Assembly: GCA_004835665.1 (NCBI GenBank)
Contig: RBKR01000015.1
Location: 186,001 to 250,000, forward strand
Source of the DNA: Phoma sp. XZ068
Lineage: Eukaryota > Ascomycota > Dothideomycetes > Pleosporales > Didymellaceae
Direction: 5' to 3'
Length of the DNA: 64,000 bases
Below are positions 32,207-43,516 of the stretch, piece after piece. Numbering within the stretch: the first letter of the stretch is position 1; each line of letters starts with the position of its first letter. The notes under the pieces were generated by a model. The model saw nothing but the letters and a program-made list of their open reading frames with translations, did not search any database and was not told the DNA's origin. The position numbers were made by a program, and so were the translations under genes.

Positions 32207-33628
32207 GGTGATGGACGTTCTGTTCGCTGTGACTTCTAGAACACCACCTTATTTAGCAACCAAGAATAACTACGCTACAAATAATTTCTGCCAAGTAATG
32301 CAATATCGTTAGGGCTTGTGTTTATCAATGCAAATACCTTATTGCATCATGGAAGGAGATTTGCAAGCCTTGCTGTTGCTAAAAGCGTTCGGCCCATAAA
32401 ATGCAGCTCCTTCGTGCCTTTGCGAACGCTCGCACCATCAACCCCACATCAATTCTTACGTCCGTGATGTATCATCTCGAACCCAAGAGTTACAACTACA
32501 ATCTATTTTCATGAACACGACATTCTGGTACTCGGAGCCACCCGAGAAGCCGTCCCTGCGGCACGCATGTGTCGATTCGGCCCATTGGTGGATCTCGGTT
32601 GCAGTAACCACACCAGCCCGCGGCTCATGTGTGACACGATGCTGCGCAACGACTACTCACGACGGTTCCGCTCTTCTAGTCTTCTTGTCAGTTGATGAAA
32701 ACAAGGAACCTCAGTGAACAGTGGCGTCAAAGTCATTGTGCGCGTGCTGCAACAGGTCTCACTCCGCGAATCTGGTCCCGGCCGTCGCACTGCCCTTGCG
32801 GCGACGCAGTATAGCAATCTGGCCTCGTACATGCATCGAAGAACAAAGCACGGCCGGATGTCGACGAGGGTTCAGATATCCCTGTCTAGCCAAGCGCCAC
32901 GGTCCGCATTCGAGATGACAGGTACGCGCTCAGCTTGAGAGTGACTGCGCCGCACCGAAGTTTCTGCGCTCGCTGCGTCAATTCGCCTCAACTTGCTGGA
33001 GGCGCAGGGCGTGGCGCCCTTCAGAACAGCTAGTAGAGCCTTAAGGTTCCTTTTGGGTAGCCTCTCCGGGTACCGAGCGGCGAGGTAACGTCTCTCGTGA
33101 TGCTCGAAAGCGCGCTCACGGCCAAGTGCGCTCGTTTTCCATCCGGTCCGACGATCCTTCATGTAGACCACACGGCCTTCCGCAATGCTCACTGGCTGGC
33201 AGATTGTACAGCCCTGCAATTTGATCTACAGGGACAGCTCTTAGCGTTGGGTTCCTGCATGCACCCGTCACAAACGGGACGGTATCGATAGCGATAGCGA
33301 AGGACACCACGACGACGACTGTACCACCAACTCCAGACATTTGCACCAAATGCCAGGAAGTTGCATCTGGCAACGCCCAACGAGGCGGGGCTCGAACACT
33401 GAAATATGTGCCTGTGTGATCCACGCCACTCTCTGTATGGTGGTTCCCATGACGGTGCTACTCTGTTTCACCACTGCAGGCCCGCCCAGAGAGGCAACTG
33501 CCAGGCACCTACAGGTGACAGGGATGCTAGATCTGGCCGCTCCATTCAGGCACAGCTGTCAGGTACACCCACGGGTAGGAATCGGCGCAAACGCCCTCTT
33601 GCAAAAGCCCCACCTCATCCCAGGTTAA
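32207..33628. other. Intergenic region, nothing recognised
   Basis: About 1.4 kb with only short frames, the longest being 115 aa at 32872-33219 on the minus strand, without motifs. It separates the largely core left part from the accessory middle part. Confidence 0.4.
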
Positions 33629-33635
33629 TATAAAG
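33629..33635 (+). promoter_or_regulatory. TATA box of the LysM-transglycosylase gene
   Basis: TATAAAG lies 168 bp before the ATG at 33803. A strongly pyrimidine-rich leader (CACTCTCT and TTCTTTT runs) fills the gap, as in highly expressed fungal genes. Confidence 0.55.
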
Positions 33636-33802
33636 GTACGACTGTCAGTAACACTCTCTTTTCGTACCGCTACACACTCTCTACTTTCTTTTCACTGTTC
33701 GTTGCGTGAGGCAAGTCCATCCGCTATCACTTTCATTCATCTCTGCTTGCAGATCGCATTCACACACTCTCTACACTTCTCACTCTCTTGCCAACCGCAA
33801 CC

Positions 33803-34957
33803 ATGCTTTCTTCCGCATCTTTTGCCGCTGCCTTCAGCATTTTCACCCTTTCTTTTGCCGCTCCAATCCCAAATGTAGCCACTCGCGTGGCCGCACGTAA
33901 CGCCTATGTCATGTTTGGAGGAGACGGAACAGTGGCCACTGGCTGGCCATCTCAGAAGTCGTGGATGAGCTTTGATGACGCTTGGTTTGTTTAATCTAAT
34001 TTAGTATTTGCATTTTACTAATATATCACCAGGGAGGCCAATCTCAAGACTATCCAGACTTCATGCGAATCCAACGGCTGGGGCGCGAACAACAGCGATG
34101 CTGAGACACAGGCCATCAAAGATAGCATCATCGAAGAGTCCAAGACATCAGGCGTCCCCGAGGTATGGCGACTCATTCCTGACTACTTGGGGATTCCAAA
34201 TGTTAACATCAAATAGGAGCTTATTCTTGCCGTCGTAGTTCAGGAGTCTAAGGGCTGTGTACGAGCTCCCACTACTAGTTGGGGCCATGCAAACCCCGGC
34301 CTGATGCAGAGCGCTCAGGGCAAGGGAACTTGCAACCCTGACGGCAACCCAATCAGTCCATGCCCCACGAGTACCATCCGCCTCATGATTCATGAGGGCA
34401 CTAACGGCGATGGCCTTGGGACGACCTTGAAACAGTGCGTAGCAGATGCCGGAGCCACTGATGATAGCAAGTGGTACAAGGCTGCTCGTATATACAACGC
34501 CGGCAGGGTCACTGACAACAATCTTGGTATTGGACCTACTCCATGCTACGCTTCCGACATTGCCAACCGCCTCATGAACGCCTTCGGCTCGAGCACTTGC
34601 GACAGTGCCGTCATCGGCACTCTTGCTAGCGCCCAAGGTGCTATCGCCGAGGTCAAGCCCACCCCAGAGGATTCGAAGCCTGTATCCAATCCTCCTGCTG
34701 CCTATACTCCCCCACCGCCTCCCACCAATGCTGCGGTGGGAGACGTCAACAACTCCGAACCTGCCACCGGTTCTGCTAAACCCGACCTCATCGTCGACGG
34801 CGCCGCATCTGGTTGCACTAAGTACTACACTCCTCTGGCTGGCGACAGCTGCGCTTCCGCACCGGTCGACTTCGATACACTTTGCAAGTTGAACACGCAG
34901 CTGGACTCCACATGCAGCAACCTTTGGGCTGGATACGCGTACTGCATTGCTGTCTGA
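33803..34957 (+). CDS. Secreted lytic-transglycosylase/lysozyme-like protein with C-terminal LysM (350 aa)
   Basis: Three exons: 33803-33984, 34033-34162 and 34217-34957. Residues 1-20 form a signal peptide (MLSSASFAAAFSIFTLSFA). The central domain shows the goose-lysozyme/SLT pattern: ILAVVVQESKG with the candidate catalytic Glu at about 114, then WGHANPGLMQ (GLMQ at 132-135) and KAARIYNAG. A Pro-rich linker (PPAAYTPPPPP) leads to a LysM module at about 302-350: YYTPLAGDSC, LCKLN, CSNLWAGYAYC. Cysteines suggest disulfides. Bacterial relatives cleave peptidoglycan, and LysM binds GlcNAc polymers (chitin or peptidoglycan). The likely role is attack on bacterial walls or binding of wall fragments outside the cell. 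Activity is inferred, not shown. Confidence 0.85.
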
Positions 34958-35516
34958 GTGACTAGCACGTTACTATATACGTTCGATCTTTTGGGTATAC
35001 TTTCACATTTCACGCTGAGCGTCGCGTGTTGGTGCATTTCATTTCGTTTCTGTACATACCTTTTGGCATCAACTGGCCTTCATAGCAGAGGCGTTTTGGG
35101 AAAAGTTAACGATATATATGACGGGACAAGATACACATTCATTAAATGCAAATCTCTCACCTTGTATGCTTCAACATCTTGGCAACATGTGAATATGTGT
35201 GAGCTCCTGATTAATACTCGGTCTCAGTCTCGTTTGGATCACATACAGATCTCTGGATCAATCAGCCGGTAGAAATGGACATATGTCAACTGAGACCCCG
35301 CTATAAATCGACCCCGCATGGTCTCGCCACCGTTTGTCTTTCTTTAATGCTCCAAGGCAGGCTCTACACATTAACAATTCTCAAAAGGTCACTCAAGTAG
35401 ATCTGTACACTGCACCTCGTTATTAAAAGATAATTTCCGAACATTCAGAGTATGTTTGCTTACATCTTCTCATACGTCATCGTTTAAAGGTGTAAGCTGA
35501 CAGCAGCAACAGCAAA
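34958..35516. other. Intergenic; promoter of the SDR gene
   Basis: Holds a TATAAAT string at 35302-35308, about 210 bp before the SDR start. No gene is recognised. Confidence 0.45.
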
Positions 35517-36395
35517 ATGGCCCAACAACATGTCGTCTTAATTACTGGTGGAAACACAGGACTTGGCTTCGAGACTGTCAAAGCTCTACATGCATCACCA
35601 GAATCTTACGCAATTTTGATGGGTAGTCGTTCGCTCGAGAAAGGCAACATAGCCGCTGAACGCCTAAGAAGCGAGAATGCCAATTCGATATCGACTATTG
35701 TCCCCATTCAACTCGACATCGAAGACGACGAATCCATTCAAGATGCCTTCGAAGAAGTCAAATCAAAATACAACAAGATCGACACCCTCATCAACAACGC
35801 AGGTACACACCCATCCCATCTCTCTTCCTACCAAACTACCTGGGCAAGAGTTAACAACCAACCAGGCGCCTCCTTCGACAGCCTCATGCGCAACGACCCC
35901 TCCCCCTCCGCAATCCGCGCAGCATGGAACAAATCCTACTCTGTAAACGTCACTTCCACACAAGTCCTCACCACAACCTTCATGCCCCTCCTCCTCGCCT
36001 CCTCCACTCCCCGCCTGCTCTTCATAACATCCGGGCTCGCATCCCTCACTACAGCGTCCGGCGGCAAAACTTCCAACGCGATTCGCGAACCTGGGAAAGC
36101 GGGGTGGCCCAAGCCGTTTACGCCCAGCCAGGTTGCGTATCGTAGTAGTAAGACGGCGTTGAATATGATGATGTTGGATTGGGTGAGGTGTTTGGAGCCA
36201 GATGGCGTGAAGGTGTTTGCGATTAGTCCAGGGTTTTTGGCGACGGGGCTGGGTGGGATGGGACCGGAGTTTATGAGGAAGGTTGGTGCAGGGGAGCCGC
36301 ATTTGGGTGGGGAGGTGATTAGGGATGTTGTGGAAGGGAAGAGGGATCTGGATGCGGGGAGGGTGGTTGATAAGGATGGTGTGCAGCCTTGGTAG
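35517..36395 (+). CDS. Short-chain dehydrogenase/reductase (271 aa spliced)
   Basis: Classical SDR oxidoreductase with a Rossmann fold. Cofactor motif TGGNTGLG at residues 10-17, structural NNAG near 92, the catalytic Ser region LLFITSGLAS and catalytic YRSSK are all present. The frame is open throughout, but a 63-nt in-frame intron at 35803-35865 (GTACAC donor, GTTAAC-type branch, ACCAG acceptor) is likely, because removing it joins NNAG directly to ASFDSLM as in relatives. SRS at about residues 37-39 after beta-2 (MGSRSLEKG) suggests NADP(H) preference. The substrate is unknown. The neighbours are accessory-type genes with no obvious biosynthetic partner. Confidence 0.88.
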   Translation: MAQQHVVLITGGNTGLGFETVKALHASPESYAILMGSRSLEKGNIAAERLRSENANSISTIVPIQLDIEDDESIQDAFEEVKSKYNKIDTLINNAGTHPSHLSSYQTTWARVNNQPGASFDSLMRNDPSPSAIRAAWNKSYSVNVTSTQVLTTTFMPLLLASSTPRLLFITSGLASLTTASGGKTSNAIREPGKAGWPKPFTPSQVAYRSSKTALNMMMLDWVRCLEPDGVKVFAISPGFLATGLGGMGPEFMRKVGAGEPHLGGEVIRDVVEGKRDLDAGRVVDKDGVQPW

Positions 36396-37534
36396 CTACG
36401 TATACAGTAGGCTTTTATGAGGGTTGGCAAGACGGGAATTGGTGTACTGTGTGGTGGGAGGCTAGTATAGGAGCAACTCTGGCAGAAGTAAGAGCAAGTA
36501 GAGGATTTGAACGGTTTTGGGAAAGAGCACAAACGCATTATTCATGTACTATAAGAACATAATATAGCGTGCTAGCCATCAGAGGAGGGTTATCAAGAAT
36601 TAAAACGTGCATACCAGCAACATTTATGAAGACTAGGCACTAGCTAGCCATAGCAACGAGATTGAATCAATACGGGAAATACATGTGAAATCTCGCGGTG
36701 GGACTCCTTGGATCTCAAAGTAGTACCTTAGTGCCTCAATATACGAGAAAAAAACATCAGGCCGTTACCAAATCGTCAAACAGAAGAATACCATTGCGTG
36801 GAGACCAATCAGCCAGCACCTAGAAGTAATATCAAGAAACGGGCCAAAGGAAGCGACAAAAATGGAATCTGCTTATCTCTAAATGCAGCTCGAATGACTG
36901 TTAACACATATCTTAGCCTGAGACTAAGATGCCTTGTTTCAGGTGCAAAACACGAGATACGCATGACTGATTGTTGTTGTTGCGAATATCGCTGTGAGAG
37001 ACAATATAATGAAATCGGCCTGCTTACCTTGTGACAGCAAAGCCGAAGCCGTATGTTCGGGTGACTGTGAGTTGAGCATTGAGATTCGGAGTGGCCGGAC
37101 AGATTGCCTGATTCTAGAAGCTCGTCAAGTAGCTCCAGGTGACGTTGAGGTGAGGATGACAAGGTGTGCGTCCTCAACATCTGATGACAAGAGCGCGATG
37201 AAGGCATCCAATGCCCGTGGTTGTCGCTGTGACAAGCCACGGCGGCTCTGAAAGAGCACTTTTGTTTCAGATGTGGGCGATCGTCGAGCCTCATTCAGCG
37301 CACCAGAGGTTCCGGAAAGGGTCGGAGCCACTCAGATGGATAGCTGGAGGCAGAGTCCCAGTCTTCCCAATGCGGTCAGCTCAAACGCTAATTCTAACTG
37401 CTCGACACAGGATCTGGATCTGGGTGACGGGTGGAAGTTCCATCAATCCCTGACGTTGCTAAAATTGCGGGCGAACACCACCAGGAACAGCCCACTCGCT
37501 GGTATTCACCCGCACGCTCAGGTTCCCTACCGCG
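36396..37534. other. Intergenic region, nothing recognised
   Basis: About 1.1 kb between the convergent SDR and DUF6594 genes. A 161-residue minus-strand frame (36809-37294) is Ser/His/Arg-rich without a domain and is treated as chance. Confidence 0.4.
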
Positions 37535-38750
37535 TTAATTGCTGAAGTTGCTGATGAAGACCACAAGAACTGCACAGTAAGCTGCAGACGCAGCGAACAG
37601 CTCGTGGCGTTGAGCTCTTGTCAAAAGAGACATTGCCGCTGAGAATAACAAGGTGAATACAACGAGAACTCCGACTGCATCGAAAGTTGAGTTACGTTCG
37701 CCAATAGATGTCAACTTATACATCGCTACGACTGGAAGGATAAGCAGGATGAAGATGATCAGTGTAATGATGATGCCGACAAGTTTTTCAATCCGAGATT
37801 GCGAGTAGTAGATCACGTTCGCATCATCGCCATTCTTTTCGAGAAGCTCCTTGGACGCGAACATTCTCTGTCAACGTGTTAGATCTACTATCATGATTTG
37901 AGCTAGAGAAGTTACCTGGAGCGGTTTGCAATGTAGTTTTCGCACACAATCCTCAACAAACCCATCAAAATTAGACCATTCGCGACCGTGTCGTAACGAT
38001 ACAAGGTCTTCTCTGCGTTTGATGAATTCTTGCTCTGGTCCGATAACAGGCTTTTTATTGTAGAACCACGTGCGTGCACTGTGGTAATCTCGATCCGAAG
38101 GCTTCTGAAATGTGTTCATGCTGCGCGCCTTTTCGAGTATTTCATCTTTTCAAAGTCTATCAGCACTGGAGGGATATTCCGCGCTCTATTACTTACCATA
38201 TTGCACCAGTTTGACTCGGATTCTTTCAATTAGCTCTGCACGTTCACTACATTCATCTTGTCGACTCCTGAGAAGATGTTGATCGTCATTGTCAAGATCA
38301 CAGTCCTCGTCATCCTCCAATCTTTGCTCAAGTTCACGAATCTGATCTTGCAGTTCTAAGATGACACGCGCATGAAGATAATTGAAAGACCGGTATATAG
38401 ACCAGCTCGTTTCACTTGATTGAAATGCTGCTTGTAAAGGGTAGCCTAGCGGATATCGGTGCACTGCATCAAAATGTCATTAGTGATGTCTGGCTTTTAG
38501 GATCAATGATGAGCTTACATGGTATTGTAAGTGTACCAGTGATCGGATCCTGGGCCGGTACAGACGACGTTGTAGCTGTGGGCACGATTGTAGGCGCGAT
38601 GGTGGTAGTGGGTGCTGCAGGGGGTCAGCAGAAAGAACCAGCATTCCTTGTGGAGGCGCAATGCGCACAGCTAACGTCCAAAGTCGGCGCACGACTGTCG
38701 CTATGTAATCCCTTCTCTAGCTCAACATCGAATGGTAATTGAGATGACAT
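37535..38750 (-). CDS. DUF6594-type fungal membrane protein (327 aa)
   Basis: Five exons by my reading: 38750-38693, 38614-38519, 38463-38197, 38145-37916 and 37867-37535. Exon 3 carries the family core: HRYPLGYPLQAAF, FNYLHARVILELQDQIRELEQRLEDDE. Exon 4 has RTWFYNKKPVIGPEQEFIKRREDLVSL. Exon 5 ends with three transmembrane helices (VGIIITLIIFILLILPVVAM, AVGVLVVFTLLFSAAM, AAYCAVLVVFIS). The coiled coil followed by three helices is the usual DUF6594 layout, whose function is unknown. The N-terminus is uncertain: an in-frame TGA in the first 50 codons is removed only if a 78-nt intron with a GTGCGC donor is accepted. Confidence 0.78.
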
Positions 38751-38972
38751 GACGCTGATGAATTGCTCGTGCCACAAGCTAGTTCGTTGTCATAAAAAAG
38801 GTACAGTTGTAAACGTTTTGGCCGTGTGGAAACAGCAGCTCCTTTATTCTCGATCTTAGTGAGGCTAGGCTATACGGGTTGTAAGGGCACACAAGTGGGA
38901 CTTTCAGCCAGTCAGCCTGCATCAATGGCTCTCCACGCTCTGCACGCTCGCATTCCTCGACCAATCAGAACT

Positions 38973-39399
38973 TCAAGCCTTTCTCAGGTCACCCTCAGGG
39001 ATATAATCCCCTCCATTCTGCACAACACCGGTGAACACGTCCTTGATTTTGTACACGAATACATCATCATCGGAGTTATCACAAACAATGACTTCAAATG
39101 TCTTCCACATTGCTCGAACTCTTCCATCCGGGCCCTTCTCTCTAACATAGTACTTGGCTTTCCCGCCAACCCTGTAGGCAGCCATGGCCTCGAAAAAAGG
39201 TTAGACACGCACGACGGCCCTTAACAAAAGTGTTTCAGATTTCGCGCTTACAGGGTTCGGGTTGTCTGATTTGTTTACTTTGGACTTGTCGATGTGGCTT
39301 TCGTCAATCACTTGCTGAGCCGCCGCCAAGATTACCGGTCAGCAAGTAGTGGGTGTAAATGTAGGGCAATCGAAGTCTTACAATTTCGGACATGTTCAT
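38973..39399 (-). CDS. Small three-exon protein, unknown (98 aa)
   Basis: Exons: 39399-39382 (18 nt, six residues MNMSEI), 39314-39252 (63 nt) and 39188-38973. Borders are GTAAG/CTCAG and GTAAGC/TCGAG and the phase is kept. The C-terminal 70 residues look like a small beta-barrel (SH3 or Tudor-like): YRVGGKAKYYVREKG, WKTFEVIVCD, VFVYKIKDVFTG, YIPEGDLRKA. The alternation of charged and hydrophobic residues and the YKIKD and PEGDLR endings suggest a chromatin- or partner-binding fold, but I recognise no named family. It sits head-to-head with the caspase-like gene (545 bp apart). A shared promoter is possible. Confidence 0.6.
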
Positions 39400-39944
39400 T
39401 TCTCTTGATTAAAAGATTGCACCCGGCTTCGAATTGATCTGGTGTGGACAACCAGGCTGCAAGGCAGAGAGAGGGCGCAATCGGTGCCCTTATAACGAGT
39501 ATCTGTGGTAGAGGACTCCGAGCATCCTGTGCTGCATGTCATCAGCCCCCCACGGGTCATACATTGTGGTGTGAGTTCTCAGCCCTTGCTATGCAGGTAT
39601 ATTGGAAGGATGACCGAGTAGATCTGTAGGGTGGTGGGGTTCTGTGTTTATGGTTGGCGGGAACACAGGCTGCAGCCAGACACCGCCAGTGGGGTCCAAA
39701 ATGAAATCCCCAGAGCCAATGGTTCAAGTAGGCAAACGATCGATAGCCCCCAACGCAAACAGGCGTTCGCACACCTCCTTGTGAAAGCACTGGGATCGGC
39801 TCCGCCAGGATCGCTCAGCCTTGTGAGGTCCTCCACAGCATGGGCATCTTACAACGCGGCGGATCATGTTAATAGGTTTAGATAAAACCTCCTGGCTTTG
39901 ACGGGTTGCTTCACGGATTGTAAGCCCGGTAGTGACCTTGTACA
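39400..39944. other. Divergent promoter region
   Basis: Spacer between the small minus-strand gene and the caspase-like gene. No coding signal and no clear TATA. Confidence 0.4.
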
Positions 39945-41707
39945 ATGGCTTCACAATCTCAACAGGCTCCAAGGCCAGCACTAACCGTTTCGGCTAATTG
40001 TATACAATCTTCAACTCGCAAACCCCCACCCACACAGAACCCACTCACCAAGGCTGAAACTTTGCCTGTTCCACAACCTGACGAAACTCTTCTTCGACCA
40101 GAGGACCAGGAGGAGAGGGCGGAGCTGGTTCGCGATGAAGAGCGACGAGGCATATTCCAGCGACATTCCAACGAGGTTCTCCATGTGCCCAGCGGGTATC
40201 GTAAAGTGGCAGTATTAATAATACGATGGGATGAGAGTATTGATGACTTCAAAGGGCATGACAGCGAGGTTTGTTCACAAGGCGTACCGTATTGACATAA
40301 CTGTCGCTGATTGTAAATCTTCTCAGATCAAAAGGCTGAAGGAAATTTTCGAGACTGGATACGGCTACCAGTGCAGTGTTGCAAGAATCAACAATGACCG
40401 CGACCCCCAAACAGAACTGGACTGGCAGATTCTGGGCCATGTGCGTGAGCACGATGACGAAGATAGCCTGCTTATTGTATATTACACCGGTCATGGGAAC
40501 CAGGTATTAGAGAAGAATGCCCAGCAACGACTAGAGTTATCAGCGTAAGCAAACATGCATTCTCCAAGAGGTGAAGCTTACAGTCCCTAGAACTCAGAAT
40601 TTCATCCAGAAAGCAGGCTACCACATGCCGTCGGCATTCTGGGACAACGCAGAGGCACCTTTACGTCAACGCGCGCGAGGCGATGTCCTAGCAATACTGG
40701 ACTGCTGTTTTGCTAGCACAGCAGCTCTCAAAAGTAGAAGCCCAGAGACTAGAACATATCAGATGTTGGCAGCGACCTCTGTGGATGGAGTCACCTGCGG
40801 ACCAGGTCCGACGTCGTTTACTACAGCTCTCTGCGACTCACTCGAAGAGCTTTTGAGAGAGTCAAGTGAAGCGAACTTCCCAGTGTTGAAGCTTCAAGCC
40901 GAGATCAATAAGCGGAGGCCCCTCCACCCAGCTCACCTGTGGGACCGCTTTCATCACTCCAATGAACGTAGCGTCAGGTTGGGCCGACTGGATTTGAACC
41001 GCGACAGAGAAGCTGAATTCCAAAAAGAAGAACCAGCAAAGGCTTCACTGACGCTGCGTCTGTCACTGAAGGTGGCCGAGCTCAGCAATGAGCAAATAGA
41101 GACCTTAGCGAGATCTTTACCCAATGTATGCAACAGCGCTGGGGTCGAAATTCGCAAAATGGAATGGGTCAGCATGAAACGTCAGAATCCAATTCGGATA
41201 CAAATGGTAGTACAGAGGGCTGTAGGTGCTTTCTTGGCTATTCGAAGTGCTAGTCCAGCAGGGTTACAAGAGGCCACCACATCGCTCATGCGAAGGACAA
41301 GCAGCAGTTCTGTACCAATTCCCTCTGGGCAAGACTCAAACACGACTCACCGTCAAGTCGAACGGGCTAATGCAAAGGATGCCGTTCCAGCAGACTGCTG
41401 TTGCAGCCACAGGAGTGATGTTTTGGTTATCTCACCAGAAAAGAGTGGACAGACTTCCATGTACAACTCCAAAGCAGTAATGATGGTATGCCTACTGATG
41501 GCGGTGCCATACACAATGGAGGATAGAGTAAAGATGGTTTTGCTCGCGGTGTGTATTGCATTAGTCCTGACCCGCGGTCCTGGAACGGTGCAAAAGTTGG
41601 ATAAACGTTTGGAATGCTGTAAATCCCATGTGGATGAGAGGCCTGCAAACCAGTGTATCAATTCTGCACTCGGGGAGACAGGACGAATTTGGAGATGGAG
41701 GGAGTGA
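39945..41707 (+). CDS. Caspase-like (C14 family) protease domain protein (552 aa)
   Basis: Three exons: 39945-40268, 40327-40544 and 40591-41707. The acceptor CCCTAG of intron 2 is the only one keeping frame. Residues 1-75 are Pro/Glu-rich. The caspase fold follows: YRKVAVLIIRWD, then SLLIVYYTGHGNQ with catalytic His about 164, and DVLAILDCCFAS with catalytic Cys about 220. TYQMLAATSVDG and SFTTALCDSLEEL complete the p20-like core. The downstream about 250 residues contain a helical segment (LSNEQIETLARSLPNVC), a Ser/Thr-rich stretch and a hydrophobic patch near residue 490 that may be a membrane segment. No NACHT or other sensor domain is fused. Relatives are orphan fungal caspase-like proteins, distinct from metacaspase MCA1. 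The C-terminus may hide another intron. Confidence 0.8.
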
Positions 41708-42042
41708 GATTCCACTTGGTTCGACTGGCGTTCAAGGAGATACTCGAGGACCAAGGAAGTTCACCTGGTTTACGGCATTCGTGTTTTCAGTGCCTAGGGG
41801 GTTCGTGTGCTTTGTTCTTGTGCATGTATTATAATTTATCCTTCTCTTGTATACTTCCGAATGTAACATGTGTTGGAAATCTCGGGTCGAGATGTCAAAC
41901 TAAAACGTGAAACGCAATGCGTGACGATGACGGCATCTGCCTAACCGTTTCGGGACAGCTCGGTATCTAATCGCCGCGGCAACTCACGGCACCCTCCCGA
42001 CAACAACATCCATCACTACTACAACTGACGCCTTTAGCAGCC
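41708..42042. other. Intergenic spacer
   Basis: 3' region of the caspase-like gene and promoter of the aminopeptidase gene. Nothing else is seen. Confidence 0.4.
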
Positions 42043-43270
42043 ATGAAATCCTCAGTACTACTTTCTTTGTCTGCTGTCGCCATCGCTGCGGCTGTTGCGA
42101 CCCCTAAGGACCCACAAGTCGTCCTCCAAAACCCACAAGTAACGATCGATGAGCCCGACCAGTACCTGATTGAGCTGTCTCCTGGTGAGACACGATGGGT
42201 AACTGAAGATGAGAAGTGGGCTCTGCGTCGTGTATGTGCTCTTGAGTCGAAATGGGCTACTACATGTTCGCAATAAGTACTAACAATTACAGCAAAACAT
42301 CAACTTCTTCGACATCACACACAGCGATGACCTCAGTACTCTTAGCCGTGAGATTGCTGCCGAGAAGGTCACGTTCCCTTCGAAGACAGCTCACAGCAAG
42401 ACCGTGCGTCCGCTGCTGAAGGAACTTGAGAAAGCCAACATGCGCAAGCACCTCGAGACGTTTACTTCGTTCCACACTCGTTACTACAAGTCACAATACG
42501 GTGCGCAGTCTTCGGCATGGCTGCTCAAACAAGTGGATGGTACGTTGAAAGACGCTGGTGCGAAGGATGCCTTTGTGAAGGCATTCCCTCACCCCTGGGG
42601 CCAATCCAGCATCATCGCCACCATTCCAGGCAAAAGCAACAAGACTGTTGTCATTGGAGCACACCAAGACAGCATCAACCTCTTCCTCCCCTCCATCCTT
42701 GCTGCGCCTGGTGCAGATGACGACGGCAGCGGTACCGTAACTATCTTGGAGGCACTGCGAGTGCTTCTCAAGTCAGAGGATATCCTCAAGGGCGAGGCAG
42801 AGAACACAGTTGAGTTCCACTGGTACTCGGCTGAGGAAGGAGGGCTTTTAGGAAGTCAAGCGATCTTCCAATCGTACCAGAAGGAGCGTCGTGATGTCAA
42901 GGCTATGCTACAGCAAGACATGACTGGATACGTGCAGAAGACGCTCGACAACGGCGAGCCAGAGTCTGTTGGTGTCATCACCGATTTTGTTGACCCCGGC
43001 CTCACCGAGTTCATCAAAGAGGTCATCACTGAATACTGCGACATTCCTTACATTCTGACCAAGTGCGGATATGCTTGCTCAGATCACGCCAGTGCATCCA
43101 AGGCCGGCTACCCATCCGCGTTTGTTATCGAGTCCGACTTCAAATATTCCGATAATAAGATCCACACGACCGAAGACAAGATTGAGTATCTGAGCTTCGA
43201 TCACATGCTTCAGCACGCAAAGCTGACCCTTGGTTTGGCATACGAGCTCGCATTTGCCGAATTCAAGTAG
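42043..43270 (+). CDS. Secreted M28 leucine aminopeptidase (388 aa)
   Basis: Two exons: 42043-42231 and 42293-43270, with a TACTAAC branch in the intron. Signal peptide (MKSSVLLSLSAVAIAAAVA), propeptide to about residue 85, then the M28E peptidase. Zinc ligands and catalytic residues in order: VVIGAHQDS (His, Asp), APGADDDGSG (bridging Asp), WYSAEEGGLLGS (Glu pair), QQDMTGY (Asp) and CSDHAS (His). The Cys pair around YACSD fits the family disulfide. The length fits fungal LAP1-type enzymes, which remove N-terminal residues from peptides outside the cell. It follows the caspase-like gene on the same strand, 335 bp away; no functional link is implied. Confidence 0.94.
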
Positions 43271-43516
43271 ACTGTAGAGAAATATGTAGTCTATATCGAA
43301 TTAATATAAGGCTTCGAATGAGCGTGTGTTCCTTATCTGTATTGATGGATTCGTCGATTGAGATAATATCTACCTGCCATATCGCGCCAAACTGTCAAAG
43401 CACGCGAGGCGCGTCGCGATGACGTGCCGCATACCTCGGTCCATTAAACCTCATCATTGCACCTTCAAAGGGTCCACACGTTCGCAGGTACCACGCTTCT
43501 ACACAACGATACACTC
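43271..43516. other. Intergenic spacer
   Basis: Short spacer with CGCGAGGCGCGTCGCG-type GC-rich strings near 43403-43418. No gene. Confidence 0.35.

Noticed and set aside
33385..33400. B-box-like string on the minus strand (GTTCGAGCCCC)
   Set aside because: Flanking bases do not form a T stem and no A box lies at the right distance.
36809..37294. 161-residue minus-strand frame
   Set aside because: No domain, no splice context and unusual Ser/His/Arg composition; treated as chance.
38600..38640. Selenocysteine or programmed readthrough at the TGA of the DUF6594 gene
   Set aside because: Fungi of this group lack selenocysteine insertion, and the context (TGA CCC) is not a known readthrough signal; an intron is simpler.
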